This document shows, piece after piece, positions 32,380 to 40,701 of a stretch of DNA of 64,000 bases. This stretch comes from Methanomassiliicoccus luminyensis B10 (GTDB lineage: Archaea; Thermoplasmatota; Thermoplasmata; Methanomassiliicoccales; Methanomassiliicoccaceae): the NCBI RefSeq assembly GCF_000308215.1, contig NZ_CAJE01000021.1, positions 1-64,000 of the forward strand, given 5' to 3'. The notes below the pieces were generated by a model. That model did no database searches, had not been told where the DNA came from, and saw only the letters and a program-made list of their open reading frames with translations. The position numbers and the translations under genes are program-made. The first letter of the stretch is position 1. Each line of letters opens with the position of its first letter.

Positions 32380-32939
32380 TCTTCGACCACCTTGAGGAAG
32401 TTGCGGAAGATGTCGTAGCCGTGCTCGGTGTTCTCCACCTCAGGGTGGAACTGCACGCCATAGAGAGGACGGTCTGCCTTTCTCACCGCTTCCACCGGGC
32501 AGTTCTCCGAGTGCGCCAGGACCTTGAAGCCCTCCGGGACCGCGGTGACCTCGTCGTTGTGGCTCTCCCACACCACGAACTCTTTCGGAAGCCCCCTGAA
32601 GAGGTCGTCCTCGTCGTCCACCACCAGGGTGGCCTTGCCGAACTCGGGCCTCTGGGCCGGGGTGATGGCGCCGCCGAAGTGGGCGCACATGAACTGGAAC
32701 CCCGCACAGATGCCGAGTATGGGGAACTCGGCCTTGTCCAGGTAAGTGCCGTTCTCTCCCATCCTCGACCCCTCCACGGCCACGTGGGGGGATCCGCCTG
32801 ACAGGACTAGCGCGTCCACTTCCAGCGTCTCCAGGGGGGTGGTGTTCGGTATGATCTTGGTCTCCACGTCCAAATACTTCAGGACCCTCCACTCGCGGTG
32901 GGTCCATTGGCCCCCGTTGTCCACCACGTAGACGCGCAT
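32367..32939 (-). CDS. guaAA: GMP synthase, glutaminase subunit A
   Basis: A 190-residue class I glutamine amidotransferase that supplies ammonia for GMP synthesis. The nucleophile cysteine is in GICAGFQ near residue 78, and His and Glu are in FHPEVE near 167. It is a separate gene from the ATP-pyrophosphatase subunit at 35111-36058, as usual in archaea. A TATA-like TTTTTATAAAG at 32961-32971 lies about 25 bases upstream of ATG 32939, indicating a leaderless message. Confidence 0.95.
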   Translation of the reverse strand: MRVYVVDNGGQWTHREWRVLKYLDVETKIIPNTTPLETLEVDALVLSGGSPHVAVEGSRMGENGTYLDKAEFPILGICAGFQFMCAHFGGAITPAQRPEFGKATLVVDDEDDLFRGLPKEFVVWESHNDEVTAVPEGFKVLAHSENCPVEAVRKADRPLYGVQFHPEVENTEHGYDIFRNFLKVVEEWRH

Positions 32940-33271
32940 GAGCGGAACAAGCGATTTGCTTTATAAAAAGCATCGTCGGAAAACCCACCTTTTCAATCGT
33001 GGATTGCACGTGATCAACAAATTAGACCAGCAGAACAGTAGTGCACTGGACACGCGGGACCCTCGGATGCCTCGAAAGAGGAAAGGCACTCTCTGATAGC
33101 AAGACGGCTGAAGTTCCGAAGCGGCTCCCGTAACAACGCTTACAGGGGCATGATGCCAGCGACGGCATTCGGGAAATGCATTGGAATGCTCCCTGCGAGC
33201 AGGCCGCCTAACGGCATCGCACGGTGCCCATTGCCCGTTGCGGGCGGGAGCCGGCCGTCCGGGGGGGCGGT

Positions 33272-33322
33272 GAGGCCGAGCTCAACTGCAAGCTCACGGA
33301 TTCATACGTGAGCGGCTGACTT
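33272..33322 (+). repeat. 51-base element end, copy 1
   Basis: Matches the reverse complement of 49028-49078 at 48 of 51 bases; the three differences are all A/G changes. It contains the 7-base palindrome arms GCTCACG and CGTGAGC around an 8-base loop. Similarity stops sharply after GCTGACTT. Read as protein both copies give EAEL(S/N)CKLT(N/D)SYVS and then stop, like the end of a transposase gene. Confidence 0.7.
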
Positions 33323-33374
33323 AAAATGTCAGGGAGAGGTACTGGCGTGCCGCGACGTAGCAAAAAATGTAAGG

Positions 33375-33383
33375 TTTATATTT
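33375..33383 (+). promoter_or_regulatory. TATA box of the HAD hydrolase gene
   Basis: TTTATATTT centred 26 bases before ATG 33405. This spacing makes a leaderless transcript and favours ATG 33405 over the GTG at 33393. Confidence 0.55.
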
Positions 33384-33404
33384 CGCTCCGGCGTGCCCTA
33401 TGTC

Positions 33405-34127
33405 ATGAAGGCCGTCCTGTTCGACCTCGGGCACACGCTCATCGATTACTACTGCGACTGGAAGGGTCCGGAAGCAAGAGGGGTCGGCAAGATGTACGAG
33501 CTGGTGAGCAAGAGCTCGCCCGGCGAGGTGGACAGGCGGGAGTTCTCCGCGTACCTCGGCGATCTGCTGGTGGAGACCAGGGAACGGAAGCTGAAGGAAA
33601 TGGTGGAGGTCCCGTTGGTCGACGTCCTGGGGCGATGCCTGGAGCGCTACGACGTCCTGGACGAGGACAACCTGCAGGAGGGCCTGGAGATATTCTACGG
33701 GGTGCTGCTGGAGGACCGCAAGCTCGTCCCCGGGGCCGAGGAGATGCTCTCCCGGGTGAAGGAGAAGGGTCTGAAGATCGGCCTCATCTCCGACGTGGCG
33801 TGGGGCCTGCCGTCGGAGTTCCCCCTGCGGGACATCGAGCACTACGGCCTCACGGACTTCTTCGATGACATGGTCTTCTCCACCGATGTCGGCCTGAGGA
33901 AGCCGCATCCCAAGATATTCAAGATCGCCCTGTCCAACCTCAGCGTGGCCGCGGCCGACTCCATGTACGTCGGCAATTCCCTGAAGCAGGACATCAAGGG
34001 AGCGAAAGGCGTGGGCATGAAGGCGGTGCTGAAGAGATCGCAGTTCTGCCCCTACGAGGAAGGGGTCATGCCGGACCACACCGTTTCGGAGCTGCAAGAA
34101 GTGGACGCGATCCTCGACGCCAAGTGA
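33405..34127 (+). CDS. HAD-superfamily hydrolase
   Basis: A 240-residue haloacid-dehalogenase-fold phosphatase. Motif I is FDLGHTL at residues 5-11: the nucleophile Asp is present, but the second Asp of the usual DxDxT is replaced by Gly, as in many DxGxT members. Motif II is LISDVAWG, motif III the Lys in GLRKPHPKIF, and motif IV YVGNSLKQDIKGAK. A helical cap (about 15-90) suggests a small phosphorylated substrate. It is convergent with the UbiA-family gene, 4 bases apart. Confidence 0.87.
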   Translation: MKAVLFDLGHTLIDYYCDWKGPEARGVGKMYELVSKSSPGEVDRREFSAYLGDLLVETRERKLKEMVEVPLVDVLGRCLERYDVLDEDNLQEGLEIFYGVLLEDRKLVPGAEEMLSRVKEKGLKIGLISDVAWGLPSEFPLRDIEHYGLTDFFDDMVFSTDVGLRKPHPKIFKIALSNLSVAAADSMYVGNSLKQDIKGAKGVGMKAVLKRSQFCPYEEGVMPDHTVSELQEVDAILDAK

Positions 34128-34131
34128 GCGC

Positions 34132-35082
34132 TTAGAGCCCTGCCCACCATCCCAGGGAGGCGAGCGCGGCGTACAGCAGCGTTCCTATGCTGGTGAGCTT
34201 GAGCGAGCGCACCAGGTCCTTGGGAGAGCGGGGCCGGAAGGCCGCGCGGACCGCCAGTGCGGCCAGGGGCAGGGAGGCGAGGGCCAGCAAGCTCCCTAGC
34301 TCCATGTACGCCATTGGGATCAGCAGGAAGTATGGGATGAGGACGAAGAGCAGGTACACCGCGCGGGCCCGGGGGGCCCCGAGGCGCACCGCCAATGTCC
34401 TTTTGCCGGAAGCTTGGTCCGAGGCGATGTCCCTGATGTTGTTGATCATCAGGACGCCGCAGGCGTAGGACCCCGAGGCCACCGCGGCCCCGGCCGACAG
34501 CAAGGTGATGGCCCCCAGCTGCACGTAGGTGGTGCCGAGGGTGGCCACCAGCCCGAAGAAGAGGAATACCGAGGCCTCGCCCAGGCCCGCGTAGCCGTAG
34601 GGGCACTTGCCCCCGGTGTAGAACCACGCCGCCGCGATGGCCGCCGCCCCGACCGCCAGCAGCCACCAGGTCCCGCTGATGGCGACCAGAGCAAAGCCCG
34701 AGACCGCGGCCAGAGCGAAGAAGCCCATGGCGACCTTCAGCACCGTGCCCGGACGCGCCAGCCCGCCTCCGGTGAGCCGGGCCGGGCCCACCCGGTGGCG
34801 GTCGGTGCCCCGTATGCCGTCGGAGTAGTCGTTGGCGAAGTTGACGCCTATCTGGATGGAGAGGGCTAGCAGGAGGGCGAGAATGGCGAGAAGCATGTCG
34901 GCCCCATTCGCGGCGGCGGCCGCGCCGGCGCCGAGCAGCACCGAAGCGATGCCTAGGGGCAGGGTGCGAAGGCGGGCGCCCTCGATCCAGTCGTGGACGG
35001 TGGCCCTGCGCGTTGCGGAGGGAGCTGCTCCCTCCGCCCCCTGAGCGGCACGCTCCTCGCCTCGGCCCTGTGATGCGGTCAT
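34132..35082 (-). CDS. MenA-like UbiA-family prenyltransferase
   Basis: A 316-residue membrane protein matching 1,4-dihydroxy-2-naphthoate prenyltransferase (MenA). The prenyl-diphosphate motif is NFANDYSDGIRG near residues 85-96, the second Asp-rich motif is NNIRDIASDQASGKRTLAVRLG near 210, and the MenA segment YTGGKCPYGYAGLGE lies between them. About eight membrane helices are visible. No other menaquinone gene is in the window, so a different aromatic acceptor is possible. It is the third gene of the purE-guaAb operon, 28 bases after the stop of guaAb. Confidence 0.82.
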   Translation of the reverse strand: MTASQGRGEERAAQGAEGAAPSATRRATVHDWIEGARLRTLPLGIASVLLGAGAAAAANGADMLLAILALLLALSIQIGVNFANDYSDGIRGTDRHRVGPARLTGGGLARPGTVLKVAMGFFALAAVSGFALVAISGTWWLLAVGAAAIAAAWFYTGGKCPYGYAGLGEASVFLFFGLVATLGTTYVQLGAITLLSAGAAVASGSYACGVLMINNIRDIASDQASGKRTLAVRLGAPRARAVYLLFVLIPYFLLIPMAYMELGSLLALASLPLAALAVRAAFRPRSPKDLVRSLKLTSIGTLLYAALASLGWWAGL

Positions 35083-35110
35083 GTTCGCGCCGGCATCCCG
35101 CTCCCCGCGC

Positions 35111-36058
35111 TTACTCCCACTCCACCGTTGCCGGCGGCTTGTTGGTGATGTCGTAGACCACCCGGTTCACGTCCCTCTTCATCTCGTTGGTGACGCGAAC
35201 GGATATCTTCTCCAGCACGTCGTGGGGTATCTTGGAGTAGGCGGCGCTCATGCCGTCGATGGACTGCACCGCCCGGACGGCGATGGTCTTCCCGTAAGCG
35301 CGGTTGTCGCCCTGCACGCCCACCGATTGGCAGGGGAGAAGGACGGCGAAGTACTGCCACGGCAGCTCCATGCGCCCGGCCGCGGCGGCCTTCTCGATCT
35401 CCTCCTCCACTATGGCGCAGGCCTCGCGCACGATCTCCACCGACGCGGGGGTCGCCTCCCCGATGACGCGAATGGCCAGCGCGGGACCGGGGAAGGGCTG
35501 CCTCTCCGCGACCTTGACGTCAAGGTACCTCGCCACCGCCCTGACCTCGTCCTTGTAGAGGTCACGCAGCGGCTCGACGAGCTTGAGGTTCATGTCCTTG
35601 GGCAACCCGCCGACATTGTGGTGGCTCTTGATGGTGTCCCTGACCCCGTCCCCGCTCTCGATCCAGTCGGGGGCGATGGTCCCCTGCACCAGGTACTCGG
35701 CGTGGTACTCTTTGGCGGCCCTCTCGAAGACCCGTATGAAGCGCTCGCCGATGATCTTGCGCTTCATCTCCGGCTCGGAGACGCCCTTCATGGCGGCGAA
35801 GAACTCGTCGGTGGCGTCGATCAGCCGGAAGTTCACGCCGAGCTCGGTGAGCATCTTTCCGACCGCCTCATCCTCGCCCTTCCTCATGAAGCCGTTATTG
35901 ACGTACACCACCAGCAGGCGGTCCCCGATGGCCTTCGAGACGATGACGGCGGCGACGGTGCTGTCCACCCCGCCGGAGCAGGCGATGACCGCTTTCCCTT
36001 TGATCCCGGCCCTGAGCTCCTCGATCTTCTCCTCCACGAACTTCTCAGGCCTGAACAT
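35111..36058 (-). CDS. guaAB: GMP synthase, ATP-pyrophosphatase subunit B
   Basis: A 315-residue subunit that adenylates XMP and joins it to ammonia from the GuaAa subunit. The PP-loop is CSGGVDSTVAA near residue 29, and the C-terminal dimerisation domain (about 200-315) ends in KPPATVEWE, where the XMP-binding residues lie. It overlaps purE by 14 bases. Its partner subunit is encoded about 3 kb away, not in this operon. Confidence 0.96.
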   Translation of the reverse strand: MFRPEKFVEEKIEELRAGIKGKAVIACSGGVDSTVAAVIVSKAIGDRLLVVYVNNGFMRKGEDEAVGKMLTELGVNFRLIDATDEFFAAMKGVSEPEMKRKIIGERFIRVFERAAKEYHAEYLVQGTIAPDWIESGDGVRDTIKSHHNVGGLPKDMNLKLVEPLRDLYKDEVRAVARYLDVKVAERQPFPGPALAIRVIGEATPASVEIVREACAIVEEEIEKAAAAGRMELPWQYFAVLLPCQSVGVQGDNRAYGKTIAVRAVQSIDGMSAAYSKIPHDVLEKISVRVTNEMKRDVNRVVYDITNKPPATVEWE

Positions 36059-36524
36059 CCTTGGCCACCTCCTCGGAGTCCCTGAGCACCGCGTCGGCCA
36101 TGGCCTGGCGGTGCTTCAGCAGCTTCCCCGATACGGCGCTGTCGTGGAGGGCGATGATCTGCGCCGCCAGCAGCGCGGCGTTGTCCCCGCGGTCCAGCCC
36201 CACCGCCGCCACGGGGATGCCGCCGGGCATCTGCACGACGGAGAGGACCGCGTCCAAATTCACCTTTCCGCTGACGGGAACGCCGATGACCGGCCGGACG
36301 GTGGCGGCGGCCACCGCTCCGGGCAATGCCGCGGACAGGCCGGCGATGGCGATGAACACTTCGGCGTCGCTTCCGGCAACTAGCTCCTTGACCCGGTCGG
36401 GGGTGCGGTGGGCGGAGGCGACCACGGTGCCGGAGCTGATGCCCAGCTCCTTCAGCACGCCGACGGCCTTCTTGGCCACCGGCGCGTCGCTCTTGCTGCC
36501 CAGGATGATAAGGACTTGGGGCAT
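36045..36524 (-). CDS. purE: N5-carboxyaminoimidazole ribonucleotide mutase
   Basis: A 159-residue PurE of purine synthesis, moving the carboxyl group of N5-CAIR to carbon 4. The start is ATG 36524 giving MPQVLIILGSKSD; an upstream in-frame start adds four residues. SAHRTPDRV near 40 and the GLSAALPG segment near 69 are diagnostic. The first gene of an operon with guaAb and the MenA-like gene; the purine genes suggest a shared nucleotide theme. Confidence 0.94.
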   Translation of the reverse strand: MPQVLIILGSKSDAPVAKKAVGVLKELGISSGTVVASAHRTPDRVKELVAGSDAEVFIAIAGLSAALPGAVAAATVRPVIGVPVSGKVNLDAVLSVVQMPGGIPVAAVGLDRGDNAALLAAQIIALHDSAVSGKLLKHRQAMADAVLRDSEEVAKDVQA

Positions 36525-36592
36525 GATGGCAAGCAAAACATGACAAGCTAAAAAAGGTTTGGATAGGAAAGGGTTTGCCGGTCGGTCCCGCT

Positions 36593-36889
36593 TCAGGACT
36601 TCATGATGGCCAGCAGGAAGGCGCCGATGGCAATGAGGGCGCCGATGAGCGCGGCCAGGATGTACACGAAAGCGGTCCAGATGGTATCAAGGATCCCGAC
36701 TGTGAACAGGCCAGGGTCGGCGTAGCTGAAGGCGACCCAAAGGATTCCGACCAACAGGCCCACTACCAGGAGCACCACTCCAATGGTCCTGCTCTTCCCG
36801 CTGCCGAAGTAGGCAGTGAAGATGCCGGCCAGCACGAGGAATAGGCCTAGTGTCATCAGAAGTACCGTCAGAAATTCTATTGCTTCCAT
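36593..36889 (-). CDS. Small membrane protein, 98 residues
   Basis: Three hydrophobic helices are visible: about 4-27, 37-53 and 66-96, the last long one perhaps two. The start is ATG 36889 behind AGGTGA; the open frame begins three codons earlier at GTG. No family is recognised. It lies 23 bases after the RAM-domain gene, probably in one message. Confidence 0.7.
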   Translation of the reverse strand: MEAIEFLTVLLMTLGLFLVLAGIFTAYFGSGKSRTIGVVLLVVGLLVGILWVAFSYADPGLFTVGILDTIWTAFVYILAALIGALIAIGAFLLAIMKS

Positions 36890-36912
36890 TTTTTTCACCT
36901 GTTTTTTGATCC

Positions 36913-37146
36913 CTAGAACTTGATGCCCGTGAGGGTCTTGGTGTCTATCACGCCGGGTATCGACCTCATCTTGTCCACGACCACCTGTCCCAGGAGGTTA
37001 AAGTCCTCAGCTTCGATCTTGGCTATTAGATCATATTCGCCGAAGAGAGGATGGAGTTCTACGACCTCCTTTACCTTCAGGAGCTCATTGTAGACCTCGT
37101 GCTCCTTGGCCGGTGCCGTGCTTATCAGGACGAACCCCACCGCCAA
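36913..37146 (-). CDS. Stand-alone RAM (Lrp/AsnC effector) domain protein
   Basis: A 77-residue single-domain protein: AVGFVLISTAPAKEHEVYNEL, VVELHPLFGEYDLIAKI and a final RSIPGVIDTKTLTGI, the exact pattern of archaeal RAM-only proteins that bind amino acids. The start is TTG 37146 behind AAGGTGAG. It differs from the longer RAM protein at 26027-26386. Confidence 0.85.
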   Translation of the reverse strand: MAVGFVLISTAPAKEHEVYNELLKVKEVVELHPLFGEYDLIAKIEAEDFNLLGQVVVDKMRSIPGVIDTKTLTGIKF

Positions 37147-37239
37147 ACTCTCACCTTTTGCCCCCCATTAGATTATGTATACTCTTAAATGTTTCGACCT
37201 TGGAAATATCCCTGGCCTGGCCGACGTGGGCGCGCCGGG

Positions 37240-38166
37240 TCACCTCTCCAGCGCCGCTAGGACGCTCTCCGCCCTCCTCTCCACCATCTCCCAGGTGGGT
37301 ATGTTGGTCTGCGGGCCCTTCGATTCTAGGACGAACGAGGCGGCGGCGTTGCCGTACGCCAGCGACTCGACCGCATCGTGCCCGTAGTACTGCCCGGCGT
37401 AGAACCCCGCCCGGAAGGCGTCCCCCGCCCCGGTGGGGTCCACTATCTTCTCCGGCTTGGCCGGGGGAGCGCGCCTCGACCCCTTGCCGGTGCACAGCAG
37501 GGACCCTTCCCCGCCCCGGGTGTTGATGAGCGCATCGACGTAGGAGAGAAGGTCCTCCGGCCGCGACGCGCCCATGTACTCGAGCGCGGCCCTGAGCTCG
37601 TTCTTGTTGCAGAAGAACGTGTCGGCGAGCGGCAGCGCCTCGCGGAAGGTGGCCCGATCCCATATGCGGTAGATCTCCTGGGCCGGGTCGAAGGAGATTC
37701 TCTTGCCCAGCGCCTTGAGCTCGCGCATCAGGGGGATGTAGTATTCCGGCCGCCCGGTGGAGATGTGCACGCGCTTCGCTTTCTTGGCCCCTTCCATGCT
37801 CCGCTCGAACTTGCCCATATCCCGCATCGGACCTTGATATACGTACGCTATCTGGTCCTGGTCCTTGTTGGTCACAATGAGCACGGTGGAGGTCTCGTAC
37901 CCCTCCACCGCCACCACCTCGCTCAGGTCGACCCCTTTCGAGACCAGGAACTCCCGGAAGTCCTGGGGGAAGTCCGGGCCGACGAAGGAGCACAGCGCCG
38001 TGGGCACGCCCAGCGAGGCGGCCACGGCCGCGATGTTCGCCCCCGTGCCTCCGTAGTAGCGGTGCTTCTCCAGCAGATCGACCGACGTGTTGGGATCAGG
38101 GAACTTGTCCAAGGTCAATATCTGGTCCAGGCACACGTGCCCGTATACGCACAGGAACGGGTTCAT
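37240..38166 (-). CDS. PfkB-family kinase, probable nucleoside kinase
   Basis: A 308-residue ribokinase-fold kinase. GGTGANIAAVAASLG near residues 40-53 binds substrate and DPTGAGDAFRAGFYAG near 251 carries the catalytic Asp and anion hole. ATG 38166 overlaps the adenosylhomocysteinase stop as ATGA, so the two are coupled. Adenosylhomocysteinase releases adenosine (or inosine in some methanogens), and archaeal PfkB nucleoside kinases phosphorylate it; this partnership is inferred from context. A sugar kinase is the alternative. Confidence 0.85.
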   Translation of the reverse strand: MNPFLCVYGHVCLDQILTLDKFPDPNTSVDLLEKHRYYGGTGANIAAVAASLGVPTALCSFVGPDFPQDFREFLVSKGVDLSEVVAVEGYETSTVLIVTNKDQDQIAYVYQGPMRDMGKFERSMEGAKKAKRVHISTGRPEYYIPLMRELKALGKRISFDPAQEIYRIWDRATFREALPLADTFFCNKNELRAALEYMGASRPEDLLSYVDALINTRGGEGSLLCTGKGSRRAPPAKPEKIVDPTGAGDAFRAGFYAGQYYGHDAVESLAYGNAAASFVLESKGPQTNIPTWEMVERRAESVLAALER

Positions 38167-39404
38167 GTGCCTTCCTGCCACCCTTCGAGGTACTTCCTCT
38201 GCTCGCCGGTAAGGGAGTCTATCTTCACGCCCATGACCTTCAGCTTGGTGCGCGCCACCTCCTGGTCCAGCTCCTCGGGCACGTTGTACACCTGCGGCTT
38301 CAGTTGGGAGTGGTTCTTGGCGAGGTGCTCCAGGGCGAGCGCCTGAATGGAGAAGCTCATGTCCATGATCTCCACCGGATGCCCTTGGCCCGCCGCCAGG
38401 TTCATCAGGCGGCCCTCGGCGATCAGGTAGGCCTTCCTGCCGTCGGCGAAGGTGTACTGGTCCACCGCCTCGCGAACGCGCTGGGGCCTCCCGGCCATCT
38501 TCTCCAGCGCGGGCTTGGCGACCTCGTTGTCGAAGTGCCCGGAGTTGCCCATGACCGCGCCGTCCTTGAGCACCTTGAGGTGCTCCTCCCTCACGATGTC
38601 CTTGTTGCCGGTAGCGGTGATGATGATGTCGGCGACCTTGGCCGCGTCGAGCATGGGCATGACCTCGAACCCGTCCATCTTGGCCTCGATCGCTCTGACC
38701 GGGTCGACCTCGGTGACGATGACGTTGGCGCCGAAGCCCTTGGCCCGCATGGCGATGCCGCGCCCGCACCAGCCGTAGCCTGCCACCACGAACCTCTTCC
38801 CCGCGATCAGCAGGTTGGTCGCGTTCATGAAGCCGTCGAAGGTCGACTGCCCCGTCCCGTAGCGGTTGTCGAACATGAACTTCATGTGGGCGTCGTTGAC
38901 GCTGATGACCGGGAACTCCAGCTTGCCTTCCCTGGCCATGGAGCGCAGGCGGACCACCCCGGTGGTCGTTTCCTCGTTCCCTCCCTTCACGTTCTTCAGC
39001 AGGTCCCTCCGCGTGGTGTGCAGGATGGTGATGAGGTCCGCGCCGTCATCGATCACGAAGTCCGGGCGCATGTCCAGGACCGAGTTGAGGTTGGCGTAGT
39101 ACTCCTCGTTGTTCTCGCCCTTCTTGGCGAAGACCTCCAGGCCGTAATGCTCCCGGAGCGCCAGCGATACCGAGTCGTCGGTGGACAGGGGGTTGCAGCT
39201 GGCCAGGCGGACCTTCGCTCCCGCCTCCGCCAGCGTGAGGGCGAGGATGCCGGTCTTGGCCTCCACGTGCAGCGCCATTCCCACCTTCAGGCCTTCCAGG
39301 GTGCGCTCCTTGACCAGCCGCTCGCGGATGTCCTTGAGGACACCCATATGGTCCCGCGCCCACTCCAGCCTCCTGACTCCTTTCTCTAATAGTTCGTCCA
39401 CCAA
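38163..39404 (-). CDS. ahcY: Adenosylhomocysteinase (S-inosylhomocysteine hydrolase type possible)
   Basis: A 413-residue NAD-dependent enzyme splitting S-adenosylhomocysteine, the product of methyl transfer, into homocysteine and nucleoside. The NAD loop is GYGWCGRG near residues 211-218, and substrate residues are in MALHVEAKTGILA and DDGADLI. The length agrees with archaeal enzymes. In Methanocaldococcus a similar protein hydrolyses S-inosylhomocysteine; sequence alone does not decide. It is coupled to a PfkB kinase by ATGA. Confidence 0.93.
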   Translation of the reverse strand: MVDELLEKGVRRLEWARDHMGVLKDIRERLVKERTLEGLKVGMALHVEAKTGILALTLAEAGAKVRLASCNPLSTDDSVSLALREHYGLEVFAKKGENNEEYYANLNSVLDMRPDFVIDDGADLITILHTTRRDLLKNVKGGNEETTTGVVRLRSMAREGKLEFPVISVNDAHMKFMFDNRYGTGQSTFDGFMNATNLLIAGKRFVVAGYGWCGRGIAMRAKGFGANVIVTEVDPVRAIEAKMDGFEVMPMLDAAKVADIIITATGNKDIVREEHLKVLKDGAVMGNSGHFDNEVAKPALEKMAGRPQRVREAVDQYTFADGRKAYLIAEGRLMNLAAGQGHPVEIMDMSFSIQALALEHLAKNHSQLKPQVYNVPEELDQEVARTKLKVMGVKIDSLTGEQRKYLEGWQEGT

Positions 39405-39439
39405 CGGAACACCTTCTCAGGGATTGAATAAAGCTGTCC

Positions 39440-40189
39440 TTATGTTTTTCCCATGCCTTGGAGCACCGAGCGCATGGTCTCCCTGGCCTCGCGGAGGGTG
39501 TGCTGGTTGTCGTAGCTCTCGATGACACGCCTTCGTTCCTCGGGGGCGTCCTTCAGCTCGCGCACGAACCTCTCGATGTTGGGCACGGCCCTGGTGAGCT
39601 CGTCCACCGCGGTGACGTTCGATACGACGGAGGTGCGCGAGAGAGGGTTGAGGTCGATGGCGAGGACAATCTTTCCGGCCTTCACCAGCGCGCCGGCGCG
39701 GTCCCCGTCCTCCAGGGGGATGAGCACCACGTCGGCGGAGGCGATGCCTTCGGCAGCGCAGAGGGCCCGGTCGGAGGCTATGCCTTCCAGCACCGATTCC
39801 TGCTGGCGTCCCAGGATGTCCTTCCCTCCGACGCTCTCCAGGAAGCTGACCACCTTCTCCACCCGCTCGGGGGTGCGGTGGAACAGGTTCACCTCGACCT
39901 TGGCGGGGACCGCTCTTGCTAATGACAGCAGGCCCTCGGCGCACAGCCCGGCGGCGTTGCCGTTGACGGTGATCACCGGCCTCTTCGCTTCCAGAAGGTA
40001 GGCGGCGGCGGCCCTCTCGGCCTCCAGTGCGCTGGGCGATGTTCGCTCGCCCAGGAGGTAGTCGAACGCCTCGCCCCGGCCGTGGGCGATGAGGCCGGTA
40101 GGAGCGACCACGCCCTCCCTGACCAGCTCGGACATCCTTTCCCGGACCACCAGGGAGCGGTAGCGGGGATGGTCCTCGGATACTTTCAT
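39440..40189 (-). CDS. 4-phosphopantoate-beta-alanine ligase
   Basis: A 249-residue archaeal phosphopantothenate synthetase, which with pantoate kinase replaces the bacterial route to coenzyme A. DHPRYRSLVVRERM at the start, LIAHGRGEAFDYLLGE near residues 33-48 and VITVNGNAAGL near 73 are the family signature. The start is ATG 40189; the open frame continues upstream without conservation. The gene stands alone between ahcY and the divergent gar1. Confidence 0.9.
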   Translation of the reverse strand: MKVSEDHPRYRSLVVRERMSELVREGVVAPTGLIAHGRGEAFDYLLGERTSPSALEAERAAAAYLLEAKRPVITVNGNAAGLCAEGLLSLARAVPAKVEVNLFHRTPERVEKVVSFLESVGGKDILGRQQESVLEGIASDRALCAAEGIASADVVLIPLEDGDRAGALVKAGKIVLAIDLNPLSRTSVVSNVTAVDELTRAVPNIERFVRELKDAPEERRRVIESYDNQHTLREARETMRSVLQGMGKT

Positions 40190-40375
40190 GGCGCGGCCAT
40201 GGGGCAGGGCATTGAAATTTGTTGCCCTCGCCGCGCGGCGGGCATCGGGATGTGTGTGCCGTGCCATCCCCCGGCACGCTGGCCTTTATATAGCAGGGGT
40301 CAGTTATTTACATATCGCTCTTCTTGCGAGGTCCAAAAGCAGACAGCACAAAACTAAAAAGCCTATCGTAACATT

Positions 40376-40388
40376 CTTATAGTATATT
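40376..40388 (+). promoter_or_regulatory. TATA box of the gar1-tfb operon
   Basis: TTATAGTATATTT is about 45 bases before the Gar1 start, so the message has a short leader that contains the GGAGAT ribosome site. Confidence 0.5.
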
Positions 40389-40428
40389 TCCTTTCTACTT
40401 GAACATACCGGTCAGTGTTACTGGAGAT

Positions 40429-40701
40429 ATGATGAAGCTTTTAGGGATCATACAAGAAGTAGGTTTTGACGGAAAGCTCATCGTCAGGGGAACGTTCGCT
40501 CCCGGATTCCGGGAAAGGGTAGTAGACAATCGGAGCAAGCCTCTGGGCTATGTTAGGAGGGTCTTCGGCCCGGTGGAGTCGCCCTATGTCATAGTAGAGC
40601 CGACCGGCAACAGTAGCCTGCTCGCAGCAGTGGGGAGGCAGGTCTACATAGAGGAGGTCACGCACCATGCCAAAGGTAAGAGAAGGGACCGAAGAGATTG
40701 A
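40429..40701 (+). CDS. gar1: H/ACA ribonucleoprotein component Gar1
   Basis: A 90-residue protein of the H/ACA guide RNP, which helps Cbf5 turn over rRNA substrate during pseudouridylation. The beta-barrel core [33 protein letters not shown] fits Gar1 (landmarks [14 protein letters not shown]). The start ATG 40429 follows GGAGAT; the frame is open from a TTG ten codons earlier. It overlaps tfb by 35 bases, a gene pair kept across Euryarchaeota. Confidence 0.92.
   Translation: MMKLLGIIQEVGFDGKLIVRGTFAPGFRERVVDNRSKPLGYVRRVFGPVESPYVIVEPTGNSSLLAAVGRQVYIEEVTHHAKGKRRDRRD

Larger units (their letters stand above)
32940..33404. other. Structured non-coding stretch
   Basis: No credible conserved gene is found on either strand. 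Bases 33060-33322 are unusually rich in short hairpins: GGCATGATGCC; TGCC with GGCA at 33154-33169; GCATT-GG-AATGC; CTGCGAGCAG; GAGCT with AGCTC; and GCTCACG with CGTGAGC. The last two share bases and exclude one another. The 3' end, 33272-33322, is a repeat. A remnant of a mobile element with structured ends is my best reading; a functional RNA is the alternative. Confidence 0.5.

Noticed and set aside
33060-33322. Possibility that this is RNase P RNA or the signal recognition particle RNA
   Set aside because: The universal RNase P box GAGGAAAGTC and the SRP helix-8 sequence GGTCAGG are absent, and the end matches another locus, so a conserved housekeeping RNA is unlikely.
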